From assembly GCA_033060915.1 (NCBI GenBank), contig CM065381.1:30129836-30193835 (forward strand): a stretch of DNA of 64,000 nt, in the 5' to 3' direction. This DNA is from Euryodendron excelsum (Eukaryota; Streptophyta; Magnoliopsida; Ericales; Pentaphylacaceae). Each line of letters starts with the position of its first letter. Position 1 is the stretch's first letter. The position numbers and the translations under genes are program-made. Shown piece by piece: positions 11,085-22,480 of this stretch. Under the pieces are notes generated by a model. It saw only the letters and a program-made list of their open reading frames with translations, was not told the DNA's origin and did no database searches.

Positions 11085-13383
11085 TGTTGGCCCAAGTAGG
11101 CAACCCAAGAGGGGGGGTGAATTGGGTTTTATAGAATTTATACCAAACAATGCAACTAAAAATTGATTGAGTAATATAACAATGACTAATCAAAGTATAA
11201 CTCAAACAAACAGACAATAGAATGCAATATAAGCAGTGAGCAGTCAAACTAGCAAACAAATACTAAGATGTAATGCAAGAAAGTAATATGTGCAAAGAGA
11301 TGAAGAACACCAGATTTATAGAGGTTCGGCCAAACCTTGCCTACGTCCTCTCTTCCTCGATCCTCTCGAAGGTATTCCACTATGTAAACTTTCCTTACAC
11401 AGCTGCTAGTTTTTCTCCAAGTGCCTAGCTCACTTTTACAAGAGCTCTTCCCTAAGCTCTCAAAACCCAAGAGATTTTGTCCAAGCTTCTCTCAAACTTA
11501 CGAGTGATTTTGTCCAAGCTTCACTCAAACTTTACAAGTGTTTTTCCCAAGCTACACCCAAACTCACAAGTATTTTTCTCAAGAACACTCAAACTCACAA
11601 GTGTTTTTCTCAAGAACACCCAAACTCTCAAGTTTACAAACCAACCCAATAATAGATGAAGGTTGTACAATGGAATAACTCTCTCTCAAAGAGTGGATAA
11701 ACAAATTTTCAGCTCACTCAAGAACCCCCCAAAAGAATAAAAACAGAGTATAAGATGTGGAAGATGAAATATCACTTTGTAGCACTTAATCTTGAGTTCT
11801 TCTCATGTTCTTCTTGTTCTTCATCATCATATATGTGTTGGGGATCTTGTATATATAGCCTTGAGTTGATTATAGCCGTTGGAGATGGATGGGAGACCAT
11901 TTGATACGAAAACGGCGGAGTATAACGTTCAAAAAACTAGCCGTTACCTTAAATGAGTCGACTCTTTTGCTGCAGGGGTCGACTCTTTTTGTGTTGCAGC
12001 AGATTTTTTGAAGGTTCTGCCCAAATGAGTCGACTCTTTTGGTCCAGGGGTCGACTCTTTTGGTCTAAAACTGCACAATCAACTCTCTGTTGGAATGAGT
12101 CGACTCTTTTATGCTAGGGGTCGACTCTTTTGATGTTCCACCAGAATTTTCAGCCTCTGTTTGAATGAGTCGACTCTTTTTCTTGAGGGGTCGACTCTTT
12201 TTAGGAAAATCCTTAACTTTTGCAATATTTCTTCAATCTTCTTCAATATCTTCAAGCTCTTTAAGGATCATCCAAATAAGGTTTCTAAGGCTTGAAAAGA
12301 CTTCTTCAAGGCATGTTAACTTAACGAACACCTTCAACTCTTCAAGATGAAATCACTACACTTTTGATTACATGTAGAGCTCTTCAATCACCATGACTTC
12401 ATCCATTGATCTAAGTCTTCTTCAAAATCTTCAAGAGAGCTTCCAAGACTTGAGATCTCTTTTCTTCAATTGATCTTTTATGCTTATTTGAACTTTTTCA
12501 ATTTCTTTGCTTGATCTTCATCAACTTGATTTCTTCTATAACTTCTTCCATCTATTCAAGACTTCAACATAACTTTCAATGAAGCTTCCAAGTCTTGTGA
12601 TTTCTTCCATACTTGCAAGATATCTTCAAATCTTCAAGGTGAGCTTCCATGTCTTGTAAGAATCATCTAAATGAGGTTGCAACTATGAGATTGTTGAATC
12701 ATACTCATTACACTTCTTGTCTTCATTGTTTCATGACAAGCTTCTCACCACAAGTTCTTCAATATCTTCAATGTGACAAGTTCTCCACTGTTACTTGACA
12801 AGCTTCAACTTGTTGCTCCCCCTTTCTTTTATGCTTTATGCCTCAATGCATTTTCCAGATTTAGAGTAGAAAAATCAACCAATTTAGAAGTTCATAGCAT
12901 GCATGATGATATAGTGGACTTGATATGGCCATGAGGATCGAGGGTCTTCATAGTGAAGTGTAAACCATATTTGTACGGTGCCAGCTCTTCGGTCTTCAAT
13001 TCTACTTGAAATCCTTTGTTGTATTTGCACTTCAATTTGTACTTTAGTCTTCAAGAATTGATTCCATGTCAACTTGAATACTCTTCAAATAATTTTGCTT
13101 GAGTGCTTTGCTTCTTTGAATAACTTCTTGAATCATCATAAGATCTTCAGTCACTTGCATCCTTCTTATGAATACTTGTTGAACTCCTTGAGCATCTTCA
13201 ATCTCTTCAAGAATAAGATTACCTAAGTAATCTTCTTGTTTGATACTCAACCGATCAACTCAATTATTTTCTTGTTATCAAATGATTATAATCTAATCTG
13301 CACACTCAAGTGAAATCATTAGATAACAACCACATGGTTTTGTTATCATCAAAATCAACATGGGGATCAACCTTGAGTCAACA
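11085..13383 (-). repeat. 3' LTR of the young element
   Basis: 2299 bp, starting (minus strand) TGTTGACTCAAGG and ending GGGCCAACA. On the minus strand it holds a TATA box (complement of 11850-11857). Upstream of that lie four modules of paired GAGTCGACTC-type palindromes at 11951-12202. Downstream it holds 30-33-bp repeats with CACTTGTGAGTTTG at 11480-11640. Open frames inside are repeats of these units in other frames, not genes. Confidence 0.95.
11951..12202 (-). promoter_or_regulatory. Array of GTCGAC palindromes upstream of LTR TATA
   Basis: Four tandem modules of about 60-75 bp each contain gagtcgactctttt followed by ggggtcgactctttt. The first half-unit is the perfect 10-bp palindrome GAGTCGACTC. 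The array lies about 100-350 bp upstream of the TATA box (11850-11857, minus strand) and is repeated identically in the 5' LTR at 19422-19673. Two further pairs lie inside the element at 16246-16365. TGAGTCGAC resembles bZIP-type sites, which is inference. Confidence 0.8.
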
Positions 13384-13398
13384 ATCTCCCCCTTTTTG
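13384..13398 (-). other. Polypurine tract of the young element
   Basis: On the minus strand this reads CAAAAAGGGGGAGAT immediately before the 3' LTR, the normal place and composition for priming plus-strand DNA synthesis. Confidence 0.9.
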
Positions 13399-14999
13399 AT
13401 GATGACAAAACCTTTAAAAATATATGCAATTAAGCTTAATATAAATGAAGCATAAGGATTAAAGAATTTAAAGCAACATGCTTCTTGTATGGTTTCCCCT
13501 TACTGTTTCAGAATAAGAATACTCTTTACATAATCTTTCATTCACATTTTCATATATTTTTCATAGAGTGTTTCTCCCCCTTTTTGTCAATCAATCAAAA
13601 AAGGGCTAGCAAAAAATAGAATGCAAATGTAGAGTAGAAAACATTCATGTATATTCCAGATTTTCTCTTCAAAAATATTTCTCTCCCTATGGAAGATATA
13701 AAATCATGTACACCAATATTTTTCTCATATTTTCAAATAGATTATCTCTCCCCCTTAATAAAGGATTTCTCTTTGATATGGCATACAAAGAAACAATATG
13801 CTCAAAATCTAATAAGCTCAATAATGAGCAATATCAAAAAAATGTAGAGAAGGTAAGAGTTTCATACCAATCATTTGCTCATCCTTGCTTTTGTACGTTG
13901 TGCTTTAGAGTAGTTTGTAGGTTCAATCAAAGCTTTCAACTAACTCAAAAGTTTCAGAGTAGGTAAGTATGTGGAAATACATAATAGTTATGCTCTTGCT
14001 CCCCCTTTCTTACCAAACATATGCTCCAGATTATGTTTCAGATTCAAGGCAAAGCAAACTTGAACTCAGATGATCAGGGCATGTTAGTACTTGGAAGTTC
14101 AGAATATTCATGCTTCCCTTTTTGCATCAAACCAATGCTTCTCTTTTCTTTTGTAGTTGATGCCTCATTTGCAATATAACTCATTTGTAGTCATTTAGTA
14201 ATAGATAATGAAAACTAAAATGTAACATATATTTCATGTCAAATATACTCAGCAATACATTGAGGAGTGAGTATTAAGGAGTGTTCTCTCCTCCTTATGA
14301 TCTTTTTGAGAATAATTTCTCCCCCATATTTTGTCAAATCCTCAAAAAGAGGAGTAATAGTTGAAGAAAAATAGACAAGTACAATAGCAAAAATATTAAG
14401 ATGAAATGATAATTCTTGAGAGTGTATCAGCGACCAAATGGCAAATACTTAAGTAGTGTGGACAAATAACATAGAAAGTTCATTCAAACACTTAAGATAT
14501 TAATTCATCAAAATCAAGTAGAATGATAGTTATTTAAACTATTCTAGCAAGCATTCAAAATATCCAAAATAGGTTATAAGCATTAAGCGTCAAATATATA
14601 CAACATGTAAAATATTCAAAATGAATGATAGTCATTTAGCAATCACAAATCAAAATAATTTTCCATTGAGATCACAACCCATGTAATCAGAAAATTTAAA
14701 ATGTAGCAATGTAATGCTAATGCAAAATCATGCAAATGAGGATTGGGTCATATCATTTGGATCTTTGGATAGTTTGGAAGTTGAGATCCTTAGTCTAAGA
14801 GGGGATGGCCTTAGTAGTAAAGGCATCCATATAAAGATATGCAAAATGAGTTACCATCATTCAAAATATGCAAATGTATGATGATGATGTATGTTCATAC
14901 AAATTTTGGTGAAGAAAACTAGGTTATTTCTGCTGGGTCTTCAGGAGTATTGGAGAATATGGATGTTGAAATCCTGGGCTAAAAAGAATATTGCTTGGT
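13399..14999 (-). other. Non-coding 3' region with repeated purine tracts
   Basis: The region between the 3' LTR and the decayed 3' frame repeats polypurine-like tracts (minus strand): near 13575 (AAAAAGGGGGAGAAAC), 13748 (AAGGGGGAGAG), 14000 (AAAGGGGGAGCA) and 14320 (GGGGGAGAAA). Such multiple tracts are a described hallmark of Sireviruses. I see no gene here. Confidence 0.65.
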
Positions 15000-16120
15000 A
15001 GGAGAGACTGCTGGTTGTTTTTCAACAGGAGGGTGTTTGGCTTGTTGTGCTAGATTAACAGACTCTTCAAAATTTTCTGGTGGAGGCAGAGAAGATTGTC
15101 CTCTGTTTTTGTTGCTGCTGTTGCAAAGTAAAGAGTTTTGTAGTTATCTCCAAAAATCAAGGCAATGTGTTTTCCAATATGCTCAGTGGTGATCTACAAA
15201 ATATCCTCTTTCACTTTCTTCTCCAAGCTCATCAATTCATTGTTCACCTTTGTGTTGATTTTTGTGAACATCTCTTCTTGACGTTCCCTCATCATATTCA
15301 TCAACACATCATATTGCCCATGTTTAGTGTTGAGAACCATTTCATAAAATTGCCTTGCAGTTCCACAAGTTCCAGAAGGTCCAACCCTGTTTTAAATTTC
15401 CATTATGAAACGAATTTGCTTTGGAGCTCTTGAAATTTCTTCTTCTTGCTTCAGAAGTTTCTCTTGATGGGAGTATCCTCCCCCTCAGAATGATATCCAA
15501 GTCTTGCTTCAAAAACCAAACATGTATTCCTTCAATCACCTGGTATCTCATTCTCTTTAGAGTAGACTAATCACCTTCTTCTTTGTTTCCTCTTTTAAAT
15601 CCACTTTAAAGAATTTTGGTCAAGATTATTTCATAATGCAAACAAGATCTTCTCAGTTTTAGCCATATGAATCACTATATATGTTGTCAAAGTGATCTTG
15701 GTCTCAAATAGATAAGCCCACATAAAGAATAGTTCAACATCATAAGTATAATCAAATTCAATCCATCTTCCTTTGATAACTTTTCTAGAGAAGTATTTCG
15801 AGTTCATACCTTTCCTTTGCAGATATCTTCTCAAAATAGGGATCATTTTCCAGCCAATCATCCTCTTATTTTTCAACAATATTTCTTTGTCATTTGAGAG
15901 GATTCATTTTTCCCTTTCCTTTTCTTGCTTCTCATTTCTAGTGCACCATATCTCATAATTCCATGTTCAATATTTTTCTCCTTGACTCATTCCTTTTTTT
16001 TTTTTGTGAGAGGTTTGGGTAGATAAAGGTTAATTTGAAAATTTTGAATAGGTAGAATGAGAGGCAAAAGTCATTTTTGGTGTTTGAAAATGCAATTGAT
16101 GAGGATTGGTTAACAATGGG
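15000..16120 (-). pseudogene. Decayed 3' frame (env-like position) of Sirevirus element
   Basis: Minus-strand fragments at 15631-15879 and 15342-15551, in different frames, match the older copy 2 at 41250-41800 and 42100-42200. A segment with GWK..PILRR.LQRKGMN, then FSRKVIKGRWIEFDY, is shared by both. An additional frame after RNase H is typical of Sireviruses (often called env-like). The matching motif also resembles the 'putative plant transposon protein' type of domain. It is interrupted by stops and frameshifts and unlikely to make protein. Function unknown. Confidence 0.5.
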
Positions 16121-16653
16121 GTTTGAAATCCATGCATAATGTATGTACATGATTATTGCAAATAAGATTCAAACACATTTATAAATATGCCAAGGTTCAA
16201 GGGGTTGACTCATTTTCTGCGTGAAAAACTTTTTGAGTTATCTGTCAACAGGAGTCGACTCATTTGACAAGAGGAGTCGACTCTTTTCAATAGAGGACTT
16301 CTGGGGCTAATTCCAGAATCCAAGGGTCGACTCTTTGAAGGCATGAGTCGACTCTTTTCTTCCAGAAATGCAGAGATGTGATTTTAAAAATTATGAAATG
16401 CATCAAACAAGTTTGTAATCAATTTCATATCCATTTATCAAGCATATATAAACATCTAAGCATTCAAGATAATGGATTGCACATGCTCAACATGAAATAC
16501 ACAGCATATATATATCATCAAAATCAATCAAATTAAAGGTTACACATGTTCAATACTCTTAACAGTCAATATGTGTGATTCTTTAGGAATGACAAGAATT
16601 CTTGCATATATACACATATTAAACATGATATATGTTCAGCTAGCAGTGAGTTA

Positions 16654-16878
16654 TAACAAGGATCCTATCATGCTTCTATAAAGTTTAGTATTAAGAGGAG
16701 TACCTTGATCATCACCATCCAACTTGGTTGATGTAGCTATAGGATTGCTTAATATATTTGAGTTTCTCACATCAAATCTTTTGAGTAGATCTCTAATGCA
16801 CGTGACTTTGATTTTACAAGAATTTCTTCCAGTTATATACTTTGAGAAGCCAGCTTCCAAATGCCAACAATCCTTCTT
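16654..16878 (-). pseudogene. pol remnant: protease start fused to RT end
   Basis: Reading the minus strand from 16878, the frame gives KKDCWHLEAGFSKYITG, the start of a copia protease in which the catalytic DSG is replaced by EAG. It then jumps within a few residues to the C-terminal RT motif IRDLLKRFDV...YRSMIGSLL and stops. Everything between (rest of protease, integrase, most of RT) and RNase H after it is gone. The deletion leaves an open junction, so it happened by simple internal loss. Confidence 0.85.
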
Positions 16879-16920
16879 GACTTAGGATTGAATTGTAGGC
16901 AAACCTACAATGAGAACAAT

Positions 16921-18501
16921 TCAAGTTTTGTTCTTTGGTACCCATATCATCTTGGGTCCTTGGGGATTAGTATTCAATGTTCCTTTTGGAACCAAAATCT
17001 TTTTATGCGCATATGATTTTTGCATTGCAAAACATTGATTTGCAATATGACCTTTCTTATGGCAATAAAAACAAGTAATCTGAGATTTTCTCAAGGGGGC
17101 CTCACAATGACTTTTGAAAATCTTTTTCTTCTTGAAAAGATTATAACCTATTCCAGTCTTGTCAAGAGAGCATTTTTGTTTACCAAGCATAGCATCAAGT
17201 TTATCTTTTCCATCAACACATTTTGAAAGAGATTTTTCTAAGTCATTTGCTTTTTCTTTCAAAACAGAGTTTTCCTTGTTCAAAAGATCATTTGCATATT
17301 GTAAATCCTCATTTTCTTTTGTAATAGAAGCAATCATCTTTTTAAGCATACTATTCTTTTTACCAGACTTCCTAAATTCAGTAAGCAAATCTTCAAATGC
17401 ATCTTGTAATTCATCAAAAGTAAAATAAGAATTTGTTACCTCATTCTCTTCTTCATCTCCATGAGCCATTAGACATAAATTGGCCACTGCTTCAATTTCA
17501 GATTCCTCATCCGAGTTGGAGCTTTCAGTGTCACTCCATGTTGCAGCCAGTGCTTTTGCTCTTTTGGCTTTCTTCCATCTCTTTTCAAGGTGTGGACATT
17601 CAGGTTTGATGTGTCCAGGCCTTTTGCATTCAAAGCAAATGATGGAAGAGTCATTCTTGTTGGAATCTCCTTTAGGTTCGTGCTTATTTCCTCCTCTCCA
17701 TTTTCTTTTCAAGAATTTCTTAAATTTCCTTGTAAGCACAGCAACTTCTTCTTCACTTTCTGCATCACTGTCAGATTCATTTTCAGGTGTGGTAGACTTG
17801 AGTGCAATAGATTTCTTCCTCTTGTCCTCCTTTTCTTGAGCATTTTGGTTTTGGGTCAGCTCATGAGTCATGAGAGATCCAAGTAATTCCTCAAGTGGCA
17901 AAGTGTTGAGATCCTTTGCTTCTTGTATAGCAGTCACCTTAGCTTCCCAAGCCTTTGGCAAAGTTCTAAGAATCTTTCTCACCTGCTCACTATTAGAGTA
18001 GATCTTTCCAAGAGATTTTAATCCATTAATAATATCAGTAAATCGTGTAAACATTTCAGTAATGGATTCTCCTGATAACATTCTAAACATTTCATAATTA
18101 TGTACAAGAATGTTAATTTTCGATTCCTTAACTTGGTTGGTACCTTCATGAGTAATCTCTAATCTATCCCAGATTTCTTTTGCAGATTCACAAGAAGATA
18201 TCCTATTGAATTCATTTGGGTCTAATGCACAATATAATAAATTCATAGCTTTAGCATTCAGTTGCATAAGCCATAAATCAGATTCATCCCATTCATTTTC
18301 TGGTTTGAAAACAGTCACTGTTTCTATTATTTTCATAGGGACTTTAGGACCATTTAAAATAATCCTCCATAACTCATAATTCACAGATTGTATGTAAATT
18401 TTCATTCTATTTTTCCAATAGTTATAATTTGTTCCATTGAACAAAGGTGGTCTACTAGTAGATTGACCCTCACCGAGAGAGCTTCCAAATATGGTTGCCA
18501 T
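16921..18501 (-). CDS. Gag polyprotein of Sirevirus-like copia element
   Basis: 526 residues, uninterrupted. It is the structural protein that forms cytoplasmic virus-like particles and binds element RNA. The N-terminal part (about residues 18-50, FNGTNYNYWKNRM) is a DUF4219-type start. It is followed by a UBN2-type gag domain (about 80-215, with LNAKAMNLLYCALD and SESK-like VKESKI). Two CCHC zinc knuckles follow: C289-C292-H297-C302 and C477-C480-H485-C490. A Lys/Asn-rich, likely coiled-coil segment lies between them (about 360-440). The frame ends MIWVPKNKT, the usual end just before protease. The ATG lies about 56 nt after the LTR and 43 nt after the primer site. A shorter decayed relative is split at 29800-40230. 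An intact frame in a recently inserted element suggests it was functional at insertion. Confidence 0.93.
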   Translation of the reverse strand: MATIFGSSLGEGQSTSRPPLFNGTNYNYWKNRMKIYIQSVNYELWRIILNGPKVPMKIIETVTVFKPENEWDESDLWLMQLNAKAMNLLYCALDPNEFNRISSCESAKEIWDRLEITHEGTNQVKESKINILVHNYEMFRMLSGESITEMFTRFTDIINGLKSLGKIYSNSEQVRKILRTLPKAWEAKVTAIQEAKDLNTLPLEELLGSLMTHELTQNQNAQEKEDKRKKSIALKSTTPENESDSDAESEEEVAVLTRKFKKFLKRKWRGGNKHEPKGDSNKNDSSIICFECKRPGHIKPECPHLEKRWKKAKRAKALAATWSDTESSNSDEESEIEAVANLCLMAHGDEEENEVTNSYFTFDELQDAFEDLLTEFRKSGKKNSMLKKMIASITKENEDLQYANDLLNKENSVLKEKANDLEKSLSKCVDGKDKLDAMLGKQKCSLDKTGIGYNLFKKKKIFKSHCEAPLRKSQITCFYCHKKGHIANQCFAMQKSYAHKKILVPKGTLNTNPQGPKMIWVPKNKT

Positions 18502-18543
18502 GGATCAACTCTAAGGATGTTAAGCCTTTAAAATAGAGCACTA

Positions 18544-18555
18544 GCTCTGATACCA
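18544..18555 (-). other. Primer binding site, initiator Met-tRNA type
   Basis: On the minus strand, TGGTATCAGAGC follows the 5' LTR end (CCAACA) after two bases. This is the classic copia sequence complementary to the 3' end of initiator tRNA-Met. Confidence 0.93.
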
Positions 18556-18557
18556 AT

Positions 18558-20854
18558 TGTTGGCCCAAGTAGGCAACCCAAGAGGGGGGGTGAATTGGGT
18601 TTTATAGAATTTATACCAAACAATGCAACTAAAAATTGATTGAGTAATATAACAATGACTAATCAAAGTATAACTCAAACAAACAGACAATAGAATGCAA
18701 TACAAGCAGTGAGCAGTCAAACTAGCAAACAAATACTAAGATGTAATGCAAGAAAGTAATATGTGCAAAGAGATGAAGAACACCAGATTTATAGAGGTTC
18801 GGCCAAACCTTGCCTACGTCCTCTCTTCCTCGATCCTCTCGAAGGTATTCCACTATGTAAACTTTCCTTACACAGCTGCTAGTTTTTCTCCAAGTGCCTA
18901 GCTCACTTTTACAAGAGCTCTTCCCTAAGCTCTCAAAACCCAAGAGATTTTGTCCAAGCTTCTCTCAAACTTACGAGTGATTTTGTCCAAGCTTCACTCA
19001 AACTTTACAAGTGTTTTTCCCAAGCTACACCCAAACTCACAAGTTTTTTCTCAAGAACACTCAAACTCACAAGTGTTTTTCTCAAGAACACCCAAACTCT
19101 CAAGTTTACAAACCAACCCAATAATAGATGAAGGTTGTACAATGAATAACTCTCTCTCAAAGAGTGGATAAACAAATTTTCAGCTCACTCAAGAACCCCC
19201 CAAAAGAATAAAAACAGAGTATAAGATGTGGAAGATGAAATATCACTTTGTAGCACTTAATCTTGAGTTCTTCTCATGTTCTTCTTGTTCTTCATCATCA
19301 TATATGTGTTGGGGATCTTGTATATATAGCCTTGAGTTGATTATAGCCGTTGGAGATGGATGGGAGACCATTTGATACGAAAACGGCGGAGTATAACGTT
19401 CAAAAAACTAGCCGTTACCTTAAATGAGTCGACTCTTTTGCTGCAGGGGTCGACTCTTTTTGTGTTGCAGCAGATTTTTTGAAGGTTCTGCCCAAATGAG
19501 TCGACTCTTTTGGTCCAGGGGTCGACTCTTTTGGTCTAAAACTGCACAATCAACTCTCTGTTGGAATGAGTCGACTCTTTTATGCTAGGGGTCGACTCTT
19601 TTGATGTTCCACCAGAATTTTCAGCCTCTGTTTGAATGAGTCGACTCTTTTTCTTGAGGGGTCGACTCTTTTTAGGAAAATCCTTAACTTTTGCAATATT
19701 TCTTCAATCTTCTTCAATATCTTCAAGCTCTTTAAGGATCATCCAAATAAGGTTTCTAAGGCTTGAAAAGACTTCTTCAAGGCATGTTAACTTAACGAAC
19801 ACCTTCAACTCTTCAAGATGAAATCACTACACTTTTGATTACATGTAGAGCTCTTCAATCACCATGACTTCATCCATTGATCTAAGTCTTCTTCAAAATC
19901 TTCAAGAGAGCTTCCAAGACTTGAGATCTCTTTTCTTCAATTGATCTTTTATGCTTATTTGAACTTTTTCAATTTCTTTGCTTGATCTTCATCAACTTGA
20001 TTTCTTCTATAACTTCTTCCATCTATTCAAGACTTCAACATAACTTTCAATGAAGCTTCCAAGTCTTGTGATTTCTTCCATACTTGCAAGATATCTTCAA
20101 ATCTTCAAGGTGAGCTTCCATGTCTTGTAAGAATCATCTAAATGAGGTTGCAACTATGAGATTGTTGAATCATACTCATTACACTTCTTGTCTTCATTGT
20201 TTCATGACAAGCTTCTCACCACAAGTTCTTCAATATCTTCAATGTGACAAGTTCTCCACTGTTACTTGACAAGCTTCAACTTGTTGCTCCCCCTTTCTTT
20301 TATGCTTTATGCCTCAATGCATTTTCCAGATTTAGAGTAGAAAAATCAACCAATTTAGAAGTTCATAGCATGCATGATGATATAGTGGACTTGATATGGC
20401 CATGAGGATCGAGGGTCTTCATAGTGAAGTGTAAACCATATTTGTACGGTGCCAGCTCTTCGGTCTTCAATTCTACTTGAAATCCTTTGTTGTATTTGCA
20501 CTTCAATTTGTACTTTAGTCTTCAAGAATTGATTCCATGTCAACTTGAATACTCTTCAAATAATTTTGCTTGAGTGCTTTGCTTCTTTGAATAACTTCTT
20601 GAATCATCATAAGATCTTCAGTCACTTGCATCCTTCTTATGAATACTTGTTGAACTCCTTGAGCATCTTCAATCTCTTCAAGAATAAGATTACCTAAGTA
20701 ATCTTCTTGTTTGATACTCAACCGATCAACTCAATTATTTTCTTGTTATCAAATGATTATAATCTAATCTGCACACTCAAGTGAAATCATTAGATAACAA
20801 CCACATGGTTTTGTTATCATCAAAATCAACATGGGGATCAACCTTGAGTCAACA
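18558..20854 (-). repeat. 5' LTR of the young element
   Basis: 2297 bp. I found only three differences from the 3' LTR: t/c near 11220/18702 (aatgcaata(t/c)aagc), one missing base in the T run near 19045, and one missing g near 19141. TATA lies at 19321-19328 (minus strand); the palindrome array is at 19422-19673. Confidence 0.95.
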
Positions 20855-20899
20855 AGTTGTTGGGGGGTGCACTAACCGCCAATTGTTCCCCATTGTGGT

Positions 20900-21108
20900 G
20901 GGTGTTTGGATCCAGCTTATTTAGAGGCTTATAACTTAAGTTTATGATTTTTTAAAATTATATTTGGCTCATCATAAGATGCTGCTTAAAAAAGTCACTT
21001 TTTACCTCAGTTTAAGACTTTTTTCGAAAGTCATTCAAAAAATTGACTTTCTAAAGGTAGCTTCAACTTTTAGCATATGACTTTTTTAAGTTGCAACCCA
21101 AACATCCC
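20900..21108. mobile_element. Possible MITE with GGGTGTTTGG ends
   Basis: The left end gggtgtttgg (20900-20909) is mirrored by ccaaacatccc (21098-21108). Inside, aagtcactttttacc and aaaattgactttc also pair imperfectly. It is non-coding and about 209 bp. No clear target duplication, so class is open (hAT or PIF/Tourist like). 20860-20899 and 21109-21186 show nothing recognisable. Confidence 0.4.
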
Positions 21109-21191
21109 CTAAGCTTTACTTCCAAGTTGACAGACTATCTTTAAGCATATGACCACATGATTTTATATACAAAGTTACCACCAATCACTAC

Positions 21192-22118
21192 TGAAAATCC
21201 GTATTACCCTAGAATCACCTAGATTACTTTATCTATGTGACAATTATATGCAATCTACATAAAACAATCACAAGTAGTAAAGTAAAGAGAGACAAGCTTG
21301 GAAAAAAAAATCATGTCCAGCAAGCAAGCACTATATCGAATAGTTTACGCAAGTACAACTTACAACCATAATAATTGTACCTCCACAATTTCCATCTGAA
21401 TCCTTATGAAGTCTGGCTTCTATTCTCTATGCTTCGACTCCAACACCAAATCGCCACAGCGTTCTTCGCCCTCAGAATCCATTAAGAAGATCTCGATCTG
21501 TTGTTCTTCAGTTTTGAATCACGGGTGATGATAATATCTCTGCTCAAAGATTCGTCAAATAATTCTTCACCTTTCACCCACGTATCTCACCAAACTCTCC
21601 TCTAGATATTTTTGTATTCAAGAGTCGTAGAGTATGTATAATTCTTCAGGCTCTTATAGCTTTTCTAAGACACCTCAAAAAGTAGGCTGAAACTACCTTT
21701 TGATTGGCTAAGATGCCAGACTCGAGAGTCCTCAAATATTGACTGACCTAGATGAGAATAGAGTTTTATTCAAACCTGACTTTGGCACATTGCTTAAGCC
21801 AACATACCATCGCTCGAGCAAAGTTCAAGCCAACCTCGAGTAGTCACTGCATTAGTTCTGCAAAGGTTTTGTAAAATAGCATCACTCGAGCCATCCTAGT
21901 TTGCTTAAGCCAACATCGAGGCTTTCATCGAGCAATTGCCTATGTATTCTCTGCAGACCTCTTCTTCTTGCAATGGCTCGAGCCATCCAAGTATTGCTTG
22001 AGCTATCCCCTGTCACTTGACGTTGACTTGCATTTCACTTGCTCTTAGACTTATGCTTTTACAATGAATGAACTACATTACATATTTTTTTGACTCACAC
22101 AACACCAAATTCCTAACA
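21192..22118 (-). repeat. 3' LTR of element X
   Basis: 927 bp. On the minus strand the TATA-like CTATAAGAG is at about 21648-21658. Upstream of it, at 21780-22010, the motif GCTTGAGCC and its relatives (gctcgagc, ttgagcca, tggctcgagcc) recur at least eight times in both orientations. Confidence 0.85.
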
Positions 22119-22480
22119 ATCTCCCCCTTAGTGTTTTTGTGACAAAACTATAAAAAAAAAAAACTCAAATTTTGCTTATTACAATCCCCACCCTTATACA
22201 TCAAGTAACAAACTAAGTCCAAACTCAACCTTAACACTCCAATGCAAAATACTCAATAACCTGCACACTCATCAAACAATGTGAAATGCAAGTATAGGAC
22301 AGCAAGAGCAATGATAAACCATGATCAAGAGCAGTTCATAAGACATGCGACCCACTCCCCCTCAACCAAACATGTATGAGAATGCATCCATAGCTCACAT
22401 CAGACAGATATCAAGTGATTGACTAGTTGAGAATGCATCCATAGCTCACATCAAATAGATATCAAGTGATTGACTAATAG
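22119..22480 (-). other. Internal 3' end of X: purine tracts and a tandem duplication
   Basis: The minus strand gives CACTAAGGGGGAGAT right before the LTR (polypurine tract, 22119-22133) and another tract, GAGGGGGAGTGGG, near 22356. A 55-60-bp unit starting gagaatgcatccatagctca is duplicated at about 22378-22480. 22476-22480 (aatag) is the target duplication of the solo LTR that follows. Confidence 0.75.

Larger units (their letters stand above)
11085..20854 (-). mobile_element. Young Sirevirus-like copia element with gag only
   Basis: This is a structurally complete LTR element of 9770 bp on the minus strand. It has the target duplication AGTTG at 11080-11084 and 20855-20859, LTRs of 2299 and 2297 bp, a Met-tRNA primer site, a polypurine tract, and an intact two-zinc-knuckle Gag. 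Sirevirus features are long LTRs, an LTR end with CACCCCCCCTCTTGGGTTG, multiple purine tracts before the 3' LTR, and an extra decayed frame downstream of the pol position. By eye the LTRs differ by one substitution and two single-base indels, so insertion is very recent. Protease, integrase, most of RT and RNase H are absent. This is the layout described for non-autonomous terminal-repeat elements with GAG. Confidence 0.9.

Noticed and set aside
11477..11659. Repeat-containing secreted-like peptide
   Set aside because: The frame is the 30-33-bp LTR tandem repeat and recurs with indels in the other LTR, which break the frame.
17020..17886. Plus-strand frames opposite the gag gene
   Set aside because: They are shadows of the intact minus-strand Gag frame, which has zinc knuckles and family match.
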